Below, one piece after another: positions 1 through 8,964 of a DNA stretch of 64,000 nucleotides. Position 1 is the stretch's first letter; the number at the start of each line of letters is the position of its first letter. The notes beneath the pieces were generated by a model that made no database searches, was not told the origin of the DNA, and was given only the letters and a program-made list of their open reading frames with translations. The translations under genes were made by a program, and so were the position numbers. The stretch lies in NCBI GenBank assembly GCA_905221605.1, contig CAJNDS010000546.1, positions 1-64,000 of the forward strand. Reading direction: 5' to 3'. Source of the DNA: Symbiodinium natans. Its lineage: Eukaryota > Sar > Dinophyceae > Suessiales > Symbiodiniaceae.

Positions 1-360
1 CATCCCCCCCCAAACCCTGCCTGTTAACCCTAAAAACACCACGGACCACGGGGGAGGACAGAGAAACCTCAGCCTAAACCCCACACCCTGAACCCTAAGC
101 CCTAAAACCTAAAACCTAAACCCACCAATGAACGACAGGAGGGAGAAGGGTAAACCCGAAACCTTGGCCGCTTTAACCCTGAACCCTGAAGCATAAACTC
201 AGCACGGAATCACAGGGGGGAGAGGGGAAACCGTCAACCTACCATTACCCCAAACCTTGAACCCTGATTAAACTCTGAACCCACAATGAACCAATGGACC
301 AGAGTGAAAACCCTGAACTCTACAGCCTAACCCTAAACCCTTAAACCACAAACCCATGAA
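1..360 (-). repeat. Degenerate CCCTAAA-strand telomere-like region
   Basis: Loose repeats of CCCTAAACC, CCCTGAACC and CCATGAACC run through the whole stretch, interrupted by short purine-rich spacers. The units are far more diverged than in the clean tracts elsewhere, so this looks like an old tract. No open frame of interest. Confidence 0.75.
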
Positions 361-377
361 CCACGGACCATGAACCA

Positions 378-473
378 CAGGGGGGGGGGGGGGGGAGGGG
401 ACCCCAAAGCCCACCATGAACCACAGAGAGGGGGGGGATACCATGGGGGGGGGGGAGGGGGGGGGGGGGGGGG
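378..473 (+). repeat. Poly-G tracts
   Basis: Three G runs (about 378-395, 429-437 and 443-472) are broken by single A, T or short spacers. Proline- or glycine-rich frames over this stretch are translations of the homopolymer, not genes. Confidence 0.85.
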
Positions 474-487
474 TGCACCTAGCCCAT

Positions 488-546
488 ACATCAGAACCCT
501 TTTAAAGGAGGTGAGGGGCAATTTGAAGGGCCGATGTAACTACCTT
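488..546 (+). mobile_element. FB1 foldback fragment (right end)
   Basis: The stretch matches the right half of the FB1 family: a CAGAACCCTTTTAAAGGAGG core, then the terminal GGGCCGATGTAACTACC at about 528-544. The left half is absent. The fuller copy at 17465-17599 shows what is missing. Confidence 0.55.
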
Positions 547-568
547 TAGAGAAGGTAGGCTGGATCGG

Positions 569-651
569 GGCTTAGGGTTTAGGGTTTAGGGTTTAGGGTT
601 TAGGGTTTAGGGTTTAGGGTTTAGGGTTTAGGGGTTTAGGGGTTTTTCTTG
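569..651 (+). repeat. TTTAGGG telomere tract
   Basis: About eleven near-perfect TTTAGGG units, the last two carrying one extra G. It abuts a non-repeat block on each side. Confidence 0.95.
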
Positions 652-789
652 CATGTAGCAGCTCGGTGCTCTTGGTAGGGCGTGAGGGTCATGTTGGCTG
701 CCACCCTACAGTCTACAAGCCCTAAGCCCTAAACCCTAAACCCTATACCACAAATACCCCAAAAACAAGCCCGCGACTGTCGAGCTGCC

Positions 790-897
790 AATTGGGTGGT
801 CCCTAAATATTAGGTGCCTTCTTATTGCAATAGGGGTTTAGGGCTTTAGGGTTTAAGGGATCCAAAAAGGGACCATAATTTTGACAACCACTCAATT
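790..897 (+). mobile_element. FB6 foldback copy with a telomere tract inside
   Basis: AATTGGGTGGT at 790-800 is mirrored by ACCACTCAATT at 887-897. Inside, CCCTAAATATTAGGTGCC and CCAAAAAGGGACCATAATTTT match, in rearranged order, the FB6 copy at 13981-14078. A short TTTAGGG-like tract (about 833-858) sits at the centre. Confidence 0.5.
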
Positions 898-1016
898 ACG
901 AATGTTGAATCTCGACTCAGAGGAACCCCCTACCACTCCACTCCGGCCTCAATTGCAGCAAGACCCTGAACTCGGTAGGCCCTGGTTGTGACCTGTGTTT
1001 AATTTGTATTTTCCCC

Positions 1017-1142
1017 ATTTTGGGTTTAGGAGGATCATATTAAGGAACCCTAAACCCTAAACCGTAAACCCTAAAGCCCTAAACCCCTATTTTGGGTTTA
1101 GGAGGATCATATTCAGGAACCTTAAACCCTAAGCCGTAAACC
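1017..1142 (+). repeat. 72-bp tandem duplication of a block plus CCCTAAA repeats
   Basis: A unit starting ATTTTGGGTTTAGGAGGATC at 1017 recurs at 1089 with few changes. Each copy continues through a CATATT(A/C)AGGAACC block into CCCTAAA units and a CCGTAAACC variant. Non-telomeric and telomeric DNA were duplicated together. Confidence 0.8.
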
Positions 1143-1395
1143 ATTTTTTCACACGGTTTTCAGGGCCATCCTAGTCAAGAGTCCTCCATCAGGGGGGGCC
1201 CTGGTAGCCAGTGGTACCCTTTTCCCTTGTTTTTTTTCAAGGTTTCCCAAAATAAAGTATCCAGAAAACGGTACACTTCTTATCTTTGTGGTACTTTACT
1301 GTAACTTTAGATCCTTACCCTTTTGGGGTTAGTTGGGTTTCTTAATATCAAGGGCAAACCGATCAGGACGGCGTATGGGGGCGGATGGCACACAG

Positions 1396-1652
1396 CCTTC
1401 GGCAAAGGCCGTCGAACCCCCTTAGCCTTCGTCGAAACCCTTGGCCTTCGTCGAACCCCCCTCCCGGCCCTTGTGGCCTTCGTCGAACCTCCGGCCTTCA
1501 TGTAGCCTTCGTCGAACCCTCGCGTTTTTTTTCGGGCTTTGTCTTGGCCTTTTGTATCGTCGAACCTCCCGGCCTTCGTCGAACCTTCGCCCGGCCCCCC
1601 GGCCTTCGTCGAACTTCGTCTCGGCCCGTTGGTATCCCGAGTCTTCGTCGAA
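1396..1652 (-). repeat. CTTCGTCGAA minisatellite, open in several frames
   Basis: The 10-mer CTTCGTCGAA occurs exactly at 1427, 1446, 1478, 1507, 1574, 1604 and 1643, with degenerate copies near 1396 and 1558. Units have the form GGCCTTCGTCGAACC with variable spacers, so the spacing is irregular (19-67 bp). On the minus strand this gives a 164-codon frame (1307-1801) rich in STKAG and FDEG motifs, but plus-strand frames are open too. The openness therefore comes from composition, and the frame is not called as a gene. The basic STKA-rich repeat resembles a disordered nuclear protein tail, so a coding role is not excluded. Confidence 0.8.
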
Positions 1653-1707
1653 GTTCTCCGGCCATCCTGCTCTTCGGCCATCCTGGTGTGTTTTCCCCTT
1701 ATAATAA

Positions 1708-1736
1708 GGCAGCTAAAAGTTAAATTTTTAGCTGCC
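1708..1736. other. 11-bp stem hairpin
   Basis: GGCAGCTAAAA (1708-1718) pairs with TTTTAGCTGCC (1726-1736) across a 7-base loop. It lies in the right arm of the FB4 copy, so it is most likely part of that element and not a terminator. Confidence 0.75.
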
Positions 1737-1834
1737 CTCCTGAGTGCAGCCAAGTTATAATCTGGTTTCTGGGCTACCAAGTTCCCAAAGTTACGTCGCA
1801 TGGGCGCTTCCTGTCCCCTGTGGCCAACAGGGGT

Positions 1835-1950
1835 CGGGTTTAGGGTTTAGGGTTTCGGGTTTAGGGTTTAGGGTTTAGGGTTAGAGTTTAGGGTTTAGGG
1901 TTTAGGGTTTAGGGTTTAGGGTTTAGGGTTTAGGGTTTAGGGTTTAGGGT
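1835..1950 (+). repeat. TTTAGGG telomere tract
   Basis: About sixteen units, mostly perfect, with one TTTCGGG and one shortened unit near the left edge, where the tract is most degenerate. Confidence 0.95.
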
Positions 1951-2040
1951 CTTCCTGGCAGTTTCTTTGGATGGAGGCCTCGTGTCCTGGTGGCAGCCAA
2001 CTATTCGCTGCAGGCAGGCTGCTTGTGCTTTGTCGTGAGG

Positions 2041-2094
2041 CTAGCACAAACGATTAAGCCTTCACACCTAGCACAAACGATTAAGCCTTCACAC
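2041..2094. repeat. Exact 27-bp tandem duplication
   Basis: The 27-bp segment starting CTAGCACAAACGATTAAGCC occupies 2041-2067 and again 2068-2094 without a mismatch. It belongs to a non-telomeric block and stops just before telomere-like sequence. Confidence 0.95.
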
Positions 2095-2224
2095 CTGAAA
2101 CCCTCAAGGCCCTCGTTTCTGTAGCCGAAACCCTGAACGACCCACCTTAACAAGTGGCCCAGTACCTTCGAGGCTCTCAGGGCTCTTCGGGCCCTAGGGT
2201 CTAGAGGGTTTATGCTACTCCAGT

Positions 2225-3182
2225 ACCCTAAACCCTAAACCCTAAACCCTGCAGCCCTTGAATTGAGAAAACATTGCGCATGCTCCTTAGATAGGAAAAG
2301 ATTCCTGCTATGCTTGAACCAATATTCCCGTACTAACCAAAAAGTCACTGCACTTCTAACCCAATTAGAACCATAGTTTTGCTATTTAAGGGACGTATAA
2401 GCGGATTATAGGTGCAGCTATCATTGGTTAGTAAGTACCACAAACTTCCAAAGTAGAGGACATTGGATTCTCCAAAAAGACTGTTGCCGCCAGCAACCTG
2501 AAGTTTAGAACGAACTGGCCCCACGTGTTCAACAGTCGCTTGGGGTTCAGGGTTTAGGGTTGGGTTAAGGGTTAAGGGTAGAGGGTTTAGGGTGCTGCAG
2601 ACAGCGTTGAGGAACAAGGATTTTGGGCTTGAGTTCCCGAAAAGGATCCCTCACTTGAAACGACAACCGCACCAAGATGAGAAGAAGAGTCAAACGAGCA
2701 TTGCCAGGGCATATTGATCTATGCCCGGTCCCTCCTCCGCACTCCCACCCACCCTGCACCTCAAACCCTAAACCCTAAACCCTAAACTCGAAACTCGAAA
2801 CCCTAAACCCTAAACCCTAAACCCGAAACCTACCAGCTCCAGGCTCCCAGCTCTGCTTAGGGTAGCAGCCATGGTGGCCCTCTCTTTTCTGAGCCGTGCG
2901 GGCTCAGCAGCCTGGTTCAAGAGAGCTTGATAGGGTTTAGGGTTTAGGGTTTAGGGTTTAATTAGGGTTCAGGTCCGGGGAAGTTTCGAGGAGTTTCGAG
3001 AAGTTTCGTGGAGCTTCGTTGTTTTTGGATTTTCCAAGTGATTTCAAGTTACAGAGGGCTTGAGGGTTCAGGGTTTAGGTTTTAGGGTTTAGGGTTTAGG
3101 CTTAGCAGCCTGATTCCAAGGGTGTTTGGGCAAGGGTTATCAGGATTAGACTTCATCCACCCCCGGGGGCCGGGTTTAGCGT
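2225..3182. repeat. Alternating short telomere tracts and unique blocks
   Basis: Tracts: CCCTAAA at 2225-2250 and 2762-2830 (with CTCGAAA and CCCGAAA variants); TTTAGGG at 2541-2592, 2934-2966 and 3066-3102. The block at 2385-2455 carries a weak FB7-like stretch (AAGCGGATTATAGGTGCAG, TAAGTACCA). No gene is recognised; frames at 2345-2759 run into telomere repeats. Confidence 0.7.
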
Positions 3183-3258
3183 TCAGGGTTTAGGGTTTAG
3201 GGTTTAGGGTTTAGGGTTTAGGGTTTAGGGTTTAGGGTTTAGGGTTTAGGGTTTAGGG
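3183..3258 (+). repeat. TTTAGGG telomere tract
   Basis: About eleven units, nearly perfect, with a TTCAGGG unit at the left edge. Confidence 0.95.
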
Positions 3259-3410
3259 CATAAAGGCCCCAAGAGCTCGTTGGTTCTTTTGGAGTACCTC
3301 CATGGACTCCGTGCCTACTAAGTGGGTTAGAGAACCTTATTTAGACAGGGTTAAACTCTTCGGCTACTTAGGGTTAGGGTAAGGCCTAATCCCTCTGCGG
3401 AGACGCAGAG

Positions 3411-3870
3411 CCCTGAATCCCAAACCCTGATCTCCAACCCTCAGCCCCAAATCCCAAACCCTATTCCCCAAGCCCTACAGCCACCAGCTGAAGCCCCAAA
3501 ACCTAAACGCAGAACCATATGCTTAGTTCTCTAGATTATGGTTCCGTGTTGGAGACCCTAAAAAAAGCCTTTGAATGGTAGCCCCAAAGGGACCAGAATT
3601 TTTCAGAAGCCACCATAACAGACCTAAGTCCTGCGCCCAACAAATCCTAAACTTTGCATCCTAAATCCTTAGCCCAACCCCCAAACCCTAAACCCTACAT
3701 CCTAAACCCTAAATTAAACCTCGCTCCCAAACCCTACATCCGAAATTCCAAGCCCCATGTCCTAAATTAAGCCCTACATCCTAAACCCTTGAGCCCTAGG
3801 TCTGAAACCCCAAACCCTAACCCCTAAACACTAAGCCCGAAGCCCTAAACCCCTAAACCCCAAACCCTAA
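3411..3870 (-). repeat. Degenerate CCCTAAA region with an FB6 relic
   Basis: Diverged CCCTAAA-type units (CCCCAAACC, CCTACATCC, CCCGAAGCC) fill most of this stretch. Between about 3534 and 3614, GATTATGGTTCC and GGGACCAGAATTTTTCAG resemble the two ends of FB6, which suggests an old, mutated copy. Confidence 0.55.
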
Positions 3871-3889
3871 ACGACCCTGAGGCCGCGTG

Positions 3890-3972
3890 TATGGCGTTGC
3901 TGGCCATGCTGCTCGCGGGGTGCAGCGACCCCTCTCCTACGCCTGCAAGGAAGACGCGCCTCAGCTCGGGGT
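3890..3972 (+). other. GC-rich coding-like scrap with lipobox-like peptide
   Basis: From the ATG at 3892 the frame reads MALLAMLLAGCSDPSPTPAR and is open to the next telomere tract. The start resembles a signal peptide with a lipobox (LAGC). The frame is only about 30 codons long, and such strings arise by chance in GC-rich DNA. An exon scrap is possible; a complete gene is not supported. Confidence 0.12.
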
Positions 3973-3974
3973 CA

Positions 3975-4085
3975 AGGGTTTCAAGGTTTAGGGTTTAGGG
4001 TTGCAGGTCTTAAGGCTTAGGTTTTAGGTTTAGGGTTTAGGTTTTAGGGTTTAGGGTTTAGGTTTTAGGGTTTAGGGTTTAGGTC
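3975..4085 (+). repeat. TTTAGGG tract with TTTTAGG variants
   Basis: Units alternate between TTTAGGG and the irregular GGTTTTAGG form in a semi-regular pattern, suggesting local copying of a mixed unit. Confidence 0.9.
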
Positions 4086-4088
4086 TGG

Positions 4089-4196
4089 GGGAGGTTCGTA
4101 GTACTTAATAACCCAAGTAGAACTGTACTTATAACCCAAGTATAAACATATCAGCGCACTTCAAGGGCTCATAAGTGGGTTATAAGTGCAGTTCCA
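4089..4196 (+). mobile_element. FB7 foldback copy
   Basis: The left end GGGAGGTTCGTAGTACTTAA and the internal ATAACCCAAGTA motifs match FB7. The right part, CATAAGTGGGTTATAAGTGC, is the inverted counterpart. The left end directly abuts a TTTAGGG tract. Confidence 0.65.
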
Positions 4197-4376
4197 AGTC
4201 CTAAACCCTATACCCTAAACTCTTTCTTTCATATGTATATTCAAAAGCTACTGCCCACTTCGGTTTGAGGGTCACATTTGGGTTCAGCACAAACTTCGCG
4301 GTACCAACCCGGTGGGCGCTTATCTATTACTTGACACTTGCCCTCAACCTCTCTTGGATGAGTAGTTTAGAGAATT

Positions 4377-4482
4377 CCCCCTCCCCCCCCACCCCCCCCC
4401 CCCCCCCCCCACCCACCTACCCGCAGCCACCCCCCAGCCACCCTCCCAGCCACCCCCCCCCCCCCCCCCCCCCCCCCCCCCA
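4377..4482 (-). repeat. Poly-C tracts
   Basis: Long C runs are interrupted by single A, T or AGCCACC spacers. A proline-rich frame across them is a homopolymer artefact. Confidence 0.85.
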
Positions 4483-4802
4483 CCCCAGTCTTAAACCCCA
4501 AGCAAGCCTACTGCCTTTAGCCATCAGCTCTCGCTCTCGACAGTGAAGTTTCGGCCTTAGGGTTTAGGGTTTTGCCCTCGAGGTTCCCCAGTCGTACCAT
4601 TCATTCCTTCTTTCAGGCTTAAGGTTACCTTACGGAACTCCAGCAACAGAGCCCGTTACAGAACCCCAGCTTTCTGTCGGGCTACTTGGGAGCACTAAAC
4701 GCTAAACCCTATAAGTGATCCCAACATCCCAACCTGTAAGATACTTGGGAACACGAAGTCCTAAAATTGCCGGCCAGCAAACTGTGATTCTGCTACGGGC
4801 CC

Positions 4803-4885
4803 TCCTAAACCTTAAACCCTAAACGCTAAACCCTAAGCCCTAAACCCTAAACCCTAAACCCTAAACCCTAAACCCTAAACCCCTG
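4803..4885 (-). repeat. CCCTAAA telomere tract
   Basis: About eleven units; the first few carry CGCTAAA and CCCTAAG variants and the rest are perfect. Confidence 0.95.
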
Positions 4886-4928
4886 TTTTCAGGTCGAAGG
4901 AAGCAAGCCACGAGGCCCAGGTCGTACC

Positions 4929-5046
4929 TTTGGAGGTTCATGGCACTTACAATCCGCAACTATATCTACACTTGGAACAATTTAGGTCACTTTGGGTGCT
5001 TAGAAGTGGCTCAGAAGTACAGTTCTCATTGGGTCATGAAGTACCG
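4929..5046 (+). mobile_element. FB7 foldback copy (diverged)
   Basis: TTTGGAGGTTCATGGCACTT at the left is mirrored by GGGTCATGAAGTACCG at the right, with GCTTAGAAGTGGCTCAGAAG between. It sits exactly between two CCCTAAA tracts. Confidence 0.6.
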
Positions 5047-5266
5047 TAAACCCTAAGCCCTCAACCCTAAGCCCTAACCCTTAACCCTAAACCCTAAACC
5101 CTAAACCCTAAACCCCAAACCCTAGACCCTAAACCCCAAACCCTGAACCCTAGACCCTAAACCCTAAACCCGAAACCCTAAACCCTAAACCCCACACCCT
5201 AAACCCTAAACCCTAAACCCTAAACCCTAAACCCTAAACCCTAAACCCTAAACCCTAAACCCTAGG
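5047..5266 (-). repeat. Long CCCTAAA telomere tract
   Basis: About 220 bp of CCCTAAA. The left part contains CCCTAAG, CCCTAGA, CCCCAAA and CCCGAAA variants; the last eleven or so units are perfect. Confidence 0.95.
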
Positions 5267-5368
5267 TGCTCCTTTGCGTCGGCTGTGGTCAACTCTGCCT
5301 TGACGAAGCCCTGTGACGGAACGACTCCCAAGGAGGCCTCGCACCACCCCGAAGCCCGAAAGCCGTAA

Positions 5369-5995
5369 GGGGTTTCGGGTTTAGGGTTTAGGGGTTAGGG
5401 TTTAGGGTTTAGGGTTTAGGGTGTGAGGTTTAGGGTTTAGGGTTTTGGGGTTTAGGGTTTCGGGTTTAGGGTGTGAGGTTTAGGGTTTAGGGTTTAGGGT
5501 TTCGGGTTTAGGGTTTAGGGTTTCGGGTTTAGGGTGTGAGGTTTAGGGTGTAGGGTTTAGGTTTCGGGTTTAGGGTTTAGGGTGTGGGGGTTTAGGGTTA
5601 AGGGTTTAAGGGTTTAGGGTGTAGGGTTTAGGGTTTCGGGTTTAGGGTTTAGGGTTTAGGGTGTGGGGTTTAGGGTGTAGGGTTTAGGGGTTTAGGTTTA
5701 GGGTTTCGGGTTTAGGGTTTAGGGATTAGGGTGGTGTAGGGTTTAGGGTTTAGGGGTGTAGTAGGGTTGAAGGGTTTAGGGGTTTAGTGTTTAAGGGTTT
5801 AAGGGTTTAAAGGGTTTAAGGGTTTAAGGTGTTAAGGGTTTAAGGGTTTAAAGGGTTTAAAGGGTTTAAAGGGTTTAAGGGTTTAAGGGTTTAAGGGTTT
5901 AGGGGCCTTGGGGTTTAGGGTTTAGGGTTTAAGGGTCTAGGGTTTAGAGTTTAAGGGTTTAAGGGTTTAAGGGCTTAAGGGTGAGGGCTTACCCT
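5369..5995 (+). repeat. Longest degenerate TTTAGGG-type region
   Basis: More than 600 bp of TTTAGGG derivatives in patches: a TTTCGGG / GTGAGGTTTAGGG mixture to about 5570, GTGTAGGG and GTGGGG forms to about 5790, then an 8-bp TTTAAGGG form from about 5790 to 5990. Each patch looks locally amplified from one mutated unit. Confidence 0.9.
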
Positions 5996-6035
5996 CAGAA
6001 CCCCAAAGCCTTATCAGCGCTAAATCTTAGACCCT

Positions 6036-6146
6036 ACTTCAAGGATCGGGGTACTTAATAAGTGGGATTATAAGTAAGGTTACTATACTTACAGACCAAT
6101 TGAAGTACTTACAACCCTACTTGCTAAGTGCCCCGATCTTCCAAGT
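6036..6146 (+). mobile_element. FB7 foldback copy
   Basis: ACTTCAAGGATCGGGGTACT (from 6036) is mirrored by TAAGTGCCCCGATCTTCCAA (from 6125), about 18 of 22 positions pairing. The interior has the TAAGTGGGATTATAAGTA motif of the family. Confidence 0.7.
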
Positions 6147-6149
6147 GCG

Positions 6150-6997
6150 CTCTTCAATTCTTAGCGGGGCGGGGGGGGGAGGGGGGAGCTGAACGTGTAA
6201 TATAGGGGCCTGAATAATTAGAATAGGGTTTTGGGGGGTTATTATAGTGTAATTTCAAGGGGACAAAAAGTGAATACAACCCCTAAACCTTCATTCCGAC
6301 CCCTATCGTACAGTTTGGAAGGGCCCTGTGCATTTCCGTATGTTTCATGTTGCTCCTATTTTTCTTTGGTTTTTTCGGCTGCGGCTCGTTCTCGAATTCA
6401 ACCCTAGTCGACCCTTTCATTCAAGCCCTGCAGTAAGCTCCAGAATGTTGGAACATGCTTTAAGGATGATTGCAGCCGGGATTCCCTTTAGTATACCTTT
6501 TGAGGTATGGGGATAAGGATGTTCCAACTTTAAACCCTAAACCCTAAACCCTAAACCCGAGCTGCCGAGATCGAGCCGCCAAAGAATGCCACCATGGAGT
6601 GGTACATGGATGACACAGGCCCGTCCCGGTCTAGGGTTGGGGTTGAAGGTTCCCACGATCCTACACCTGCAGCTGTTGTTCTCTGATGTTTTAGAGTCGC
6701 TATTCATGCTATGGTTCGTACAAGCAAGCCCTATAAGGGTTTGGAAAACGACTCAAGGCTTAGGACCTCGATGGTTGGGGGGTGCAGTAGCACCAACGAG
6801 AACTTCAGCCAGAATGAGTGTTCTAAATTCAAATCTCGTCCTCCTCGCGTTTTTTTGGCCATAGTTTAAGTTAGTTACGCATTTCCGGTAATGACACAGC
6901 TTGCTGCAACAGTGAGTTGAGTGCTATAAACCCTCAGCGGAAAAGGCTAGGGTAGCTTGCTGCCTGAAGTAAACAGCGTGGGGTGCGAATAACAGCA
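6150..6997. other. Mostly unique block, no recognised gene
   Basis: A G run (about 6165-6186), then largely non-telomeric sequence with a short CCCTAAA tract at 6530-6559. ATAAGGATGTTCCAAC near 6510 weakly recalls an FB5 end. Short plus-strand frames (62 and 92 codons) carry no recognisable domain. The second starts inside a CCACCATGG context but is low-complexity downstream. Confidence 0.5.
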
Positions 6998-7306
6998 TGC
7001 GGTTTAGGGTTTAGGGCTAAGGGCTTAGGGTTTAGGGTTTCGGGCGAGGGGCCTATAGGGTTCAATTAGGGTTTAGGGCTCAGGGCCCGCCACAGTCGGG
7101 CCATAGCGGCCCTTGGCATATTGTCAGGTCGGAGAGGGCCACTCCTGCTACAGAGACCCCTTTTATAAGGAATCCTGGTTGAAGCTCCCTGGGCTCAGGG
7201 TTTAGGGTTCAAACTCTAAACCCTGAACCCTAGACCCAAAACCCTAAACCCAAAACCCTAAACCCCAAACCCTAAACCCTAAACCCTAAACCCTAAACCC
7301 TAAACC
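6998..7306. repeat. Telomere tracts with a head-to-head junction
   Basis: Degenerate TTTAGGG units at 6998-7085 precede a block. A short TTTAGGG run (7192-7210) then meets a CCCTAAA tract (7211-7306) almost directly. TTTAGGG followed by CCCTAAA on one strand is the orientation expected of fused telomere ends. Confidence 0.8.
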
Positions 7307-7396
7307 CCCCCAAGCAAAAACTAGGAACTCGAAGAATCATCCCGCACCAGGCTTGGTGGAGTTCAAGCTCGCCATCGCCCCCGACCAGGCCATGGT

Positions 7397-7616
7397 ACCC
7401 TAAGGGTCCGTGTACCGAAAGAGGGTTTGGTGTTTAGGGTTTTAGAGTTTAGGGTTTAGGGTTTAGGGTTTAGGGTTTAGGGTTTAGGGTTTAGGGTTTA
7501 GGGTTTAGGGCCCTTGTACCTGAAATAGGGAAGACTTGGGCCTTAAAAAACTTCTTATATCGGGACTCCGGGGCCCAACTAATAGAATTGTGGCAGTGAG
7601 GTACATGGATCCTTAC
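7397..7616 (+). mobile_element. FB2 foldback copy preceded by a duplicated left end and a telomere tract
   Basis: A lone FB2 left end, CCCTAAGGGTCCGTGTACCG, lies at about 7399-7418. A TTTAGGG tract follows (about 7424-7509). A fuller FB2 copy with its own left end (CCCTTGTACCTGAAATAGGG) and right end (AGGTACATGGATCC) occupies about 7510-7616. This partial-end / tract / element order is also seen for FB3. Confidence 0.55.
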
Positions 7617-7717
7617 AAGAAGGGGCCTCCCAAGTTTGAAGCGGAGTTATAAGGACCCTAAGTTGGGTGATAAAGGATCCTAACTTAGGTTATCAGTCCC
7701 TGACTTATAGTGAGTAC

Positions 7718-7749
7718 TAAACCCTAAACCCTAAACCCTAAACCCTAAG
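7718..7749 (-). repeat. Short CCCTAAA telomere tract
   Basis: Four to five units between two unique blocks. Confidence 0.9.
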
Positions 7750-7811
7750 GGGCGCATACTTGACCAAGACTTCGATTCCACTGAGGGTTCTGACGTATGG
7801 GCCCTTGGTTA

Positions 7812-7977
7812 CTGGGCTACCAAGTTTATGAGGGCACATAAAAGGGTGCGCTTAGTATAAAACCCTAAACCCTAAACCCTAAACCCTAAACCCTAAACCC
7901 TAAACCCTAAACCCTAAACCCTAAACCCTAAACCCATACTACGGTTCCTGGGCTACCAAGTTTATGAGGGCACATAA
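7812..7977. repeat. Telomere tract flanked by an exact 30-bp direct repeat
   Basis: The 30-mer beginning CTGGGCTACCAAGTTTATGA lies at 7812-7841 and again at 7948-7977 without a mismatch. Between them is a CCCTAAA tract of about eleven units (7859-7935) with short unique edges. The 30-mer begins with the FB4 right end, so the duplicated DNA belongs to that family. Confidence 0.9.
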
Positions 7978-8004
7978 GGGCTGATAAGGGGCCCCCTGGG
8001 CCCG

Positions 8005-8030
8005 TACAAAGGGACCATGTACCTACCCTC
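8005..8030 (+). mobile_element. FB1 right-end fragment
   Basis: GGGACCATGTACCTACCCT at about 8011-8029 matches the FB1 right terminus apart from one base. No left end is visible nearby. Confidence 0.35.
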
Positions 8031-8035
8031 AGACT

Positions 8036-8193
8036 TCCTAAACCCGAAACCCGAAACCCTAAACCCTAAACCCTAAACCCTAAACCCTAAACCCTAAACC
8101 CTAAACCCTAAACCCTAAACCCTAAACCCTAAACCCTAAACCCTAAACCCTAAACCCTAAACCCTAAACCCTAAACCCTAAACCCTAAACCCT
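8036..8193 (-). repeat. CCCTAAA telomere tract
   Basis: About 22 units. The first two are CCCGAAA and the rest are perfect until the right edge. Confidence 0.97.
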
Positions 8194-8295
8194 GAACGAA
8201 CTCAACCCCCTTATCGCAGTCGAGGTCTTCAAGTCGGCTACGGCTAAGGCATTCACCAGCGACCCACCGGCAGAACTTTTTGCAAGTTGTCGATC

Positions 8296-8348
8296 TTTTT
8301 TTTTTTGTGTGTGTTTTTTTTTTTTTTCGGGGGGGGGGGGGGGGGGGG
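8296..8348 (+). repeat. Poly-T / poly-G junction
   Basis: T run, GTGTGTG, a second T run (about 8314-8327), then a G run (about 8329-8348). It is one of five T-then-G junctions in this window, all on the same strand. Confidence 0.9.
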
Positions 8349-8424
8349 AACGGTATTAATTTTTGCTTAACGCCGGGGGCAAGTTGTCGATTTCTTTTTG
8401 GGAGGTGGGGGCGGGGGGGGGCTT

Positions 8425-8964
8425 TGGGGTTTAGGGCTTATGGCTTAGGGTTTAGGGCTTAGGTTTTAGGGTTCAGGGTTTAGGGTTTAGGGCTCAGCGC
8501 TTAGGGCGGAGGTCTTTTCCATGCGTGTGGTCTTTTAGGGTCTCCTTCCGGATGTGTTGCTTAGACGGGTCACGCAAGGGTATTGAAAGCTAGCATTATG
8601 AGTCGACGGGGCGGTGTATAGGTGTATGTGTGTGTATGTTTATATATATACATATACAGAGAGAGGATTCTTCTCCTGTTCCTAGCAGGTCTTGTCAACC
8701 TCTCTGCTTCATCATACTCTGGCCGTAATGAGTCATCCACTAACTAAGGGCTATAAGCTATAAGGCTGGTTGGGGCTGATGCTTTGATCGCTTGTCCTCC
8801 CATGCATGCTTTTGTGGCAGCCCTAAACTAAACACTAAACCCTTAGCGATAAGCCCCTTTACGGACAATGCAAGATAGCTCAAACCGATATCAATGAGCT
8901 GAGTTCGTTGTCGCGTTCACAGACTGCCCGGAGAGGGCTGAGGAGATGCTAGCGTGCTCTGGTT
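8425..8964. other. Degenerate tract, then a unique block with a TA/TG microsatellite
   Basis: TTAGGGC-like units at 8425-8505. The unique block then carries a small GTATGTGTGTATG / TATATATACATATA microsatellite near 8620-8660. No gene recognised. Confidence 0.6.

Larger units (their letters stand above)
1201..1781 (+). mobile_element. FB4 foldback element enlarged by a minisatellite
   Basis: The left end CTGGTAGCCAGTGGTACCCT (1201-1220) and the right end CTGGGCTACCAAG (1769-1781) match the inverted ends of the compact FB4 copy at 31969-32094. Shared internal parts (T-rich run then CAAGGTTTCCC on the left; GGCAGCTAAAA near the right) support one element. The minisatellite at 1396-1652 fills the middle. 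Confidence 0.45.

Noticed and set aside
1708-1736. Rho-independent terminator
   Set aside because: The hairpin belongs to the FB4 right arm, no gene precedes it and no U-run follows the stem.
1307-1801. 164-codon minus frame as a gene
   Set aside because: It covers a minisatellite that is also open on the plus strand, and its ends lie in FB4 arms. Kept only as a repeat with a note.
3892-3972. Bacterial-type lipoprotein gene
   Set aside because: The lipobox-like start is only about 30 codons and is followed by telomere repeat. The setting is eukaryotic and no ribosome binding site logic applies.
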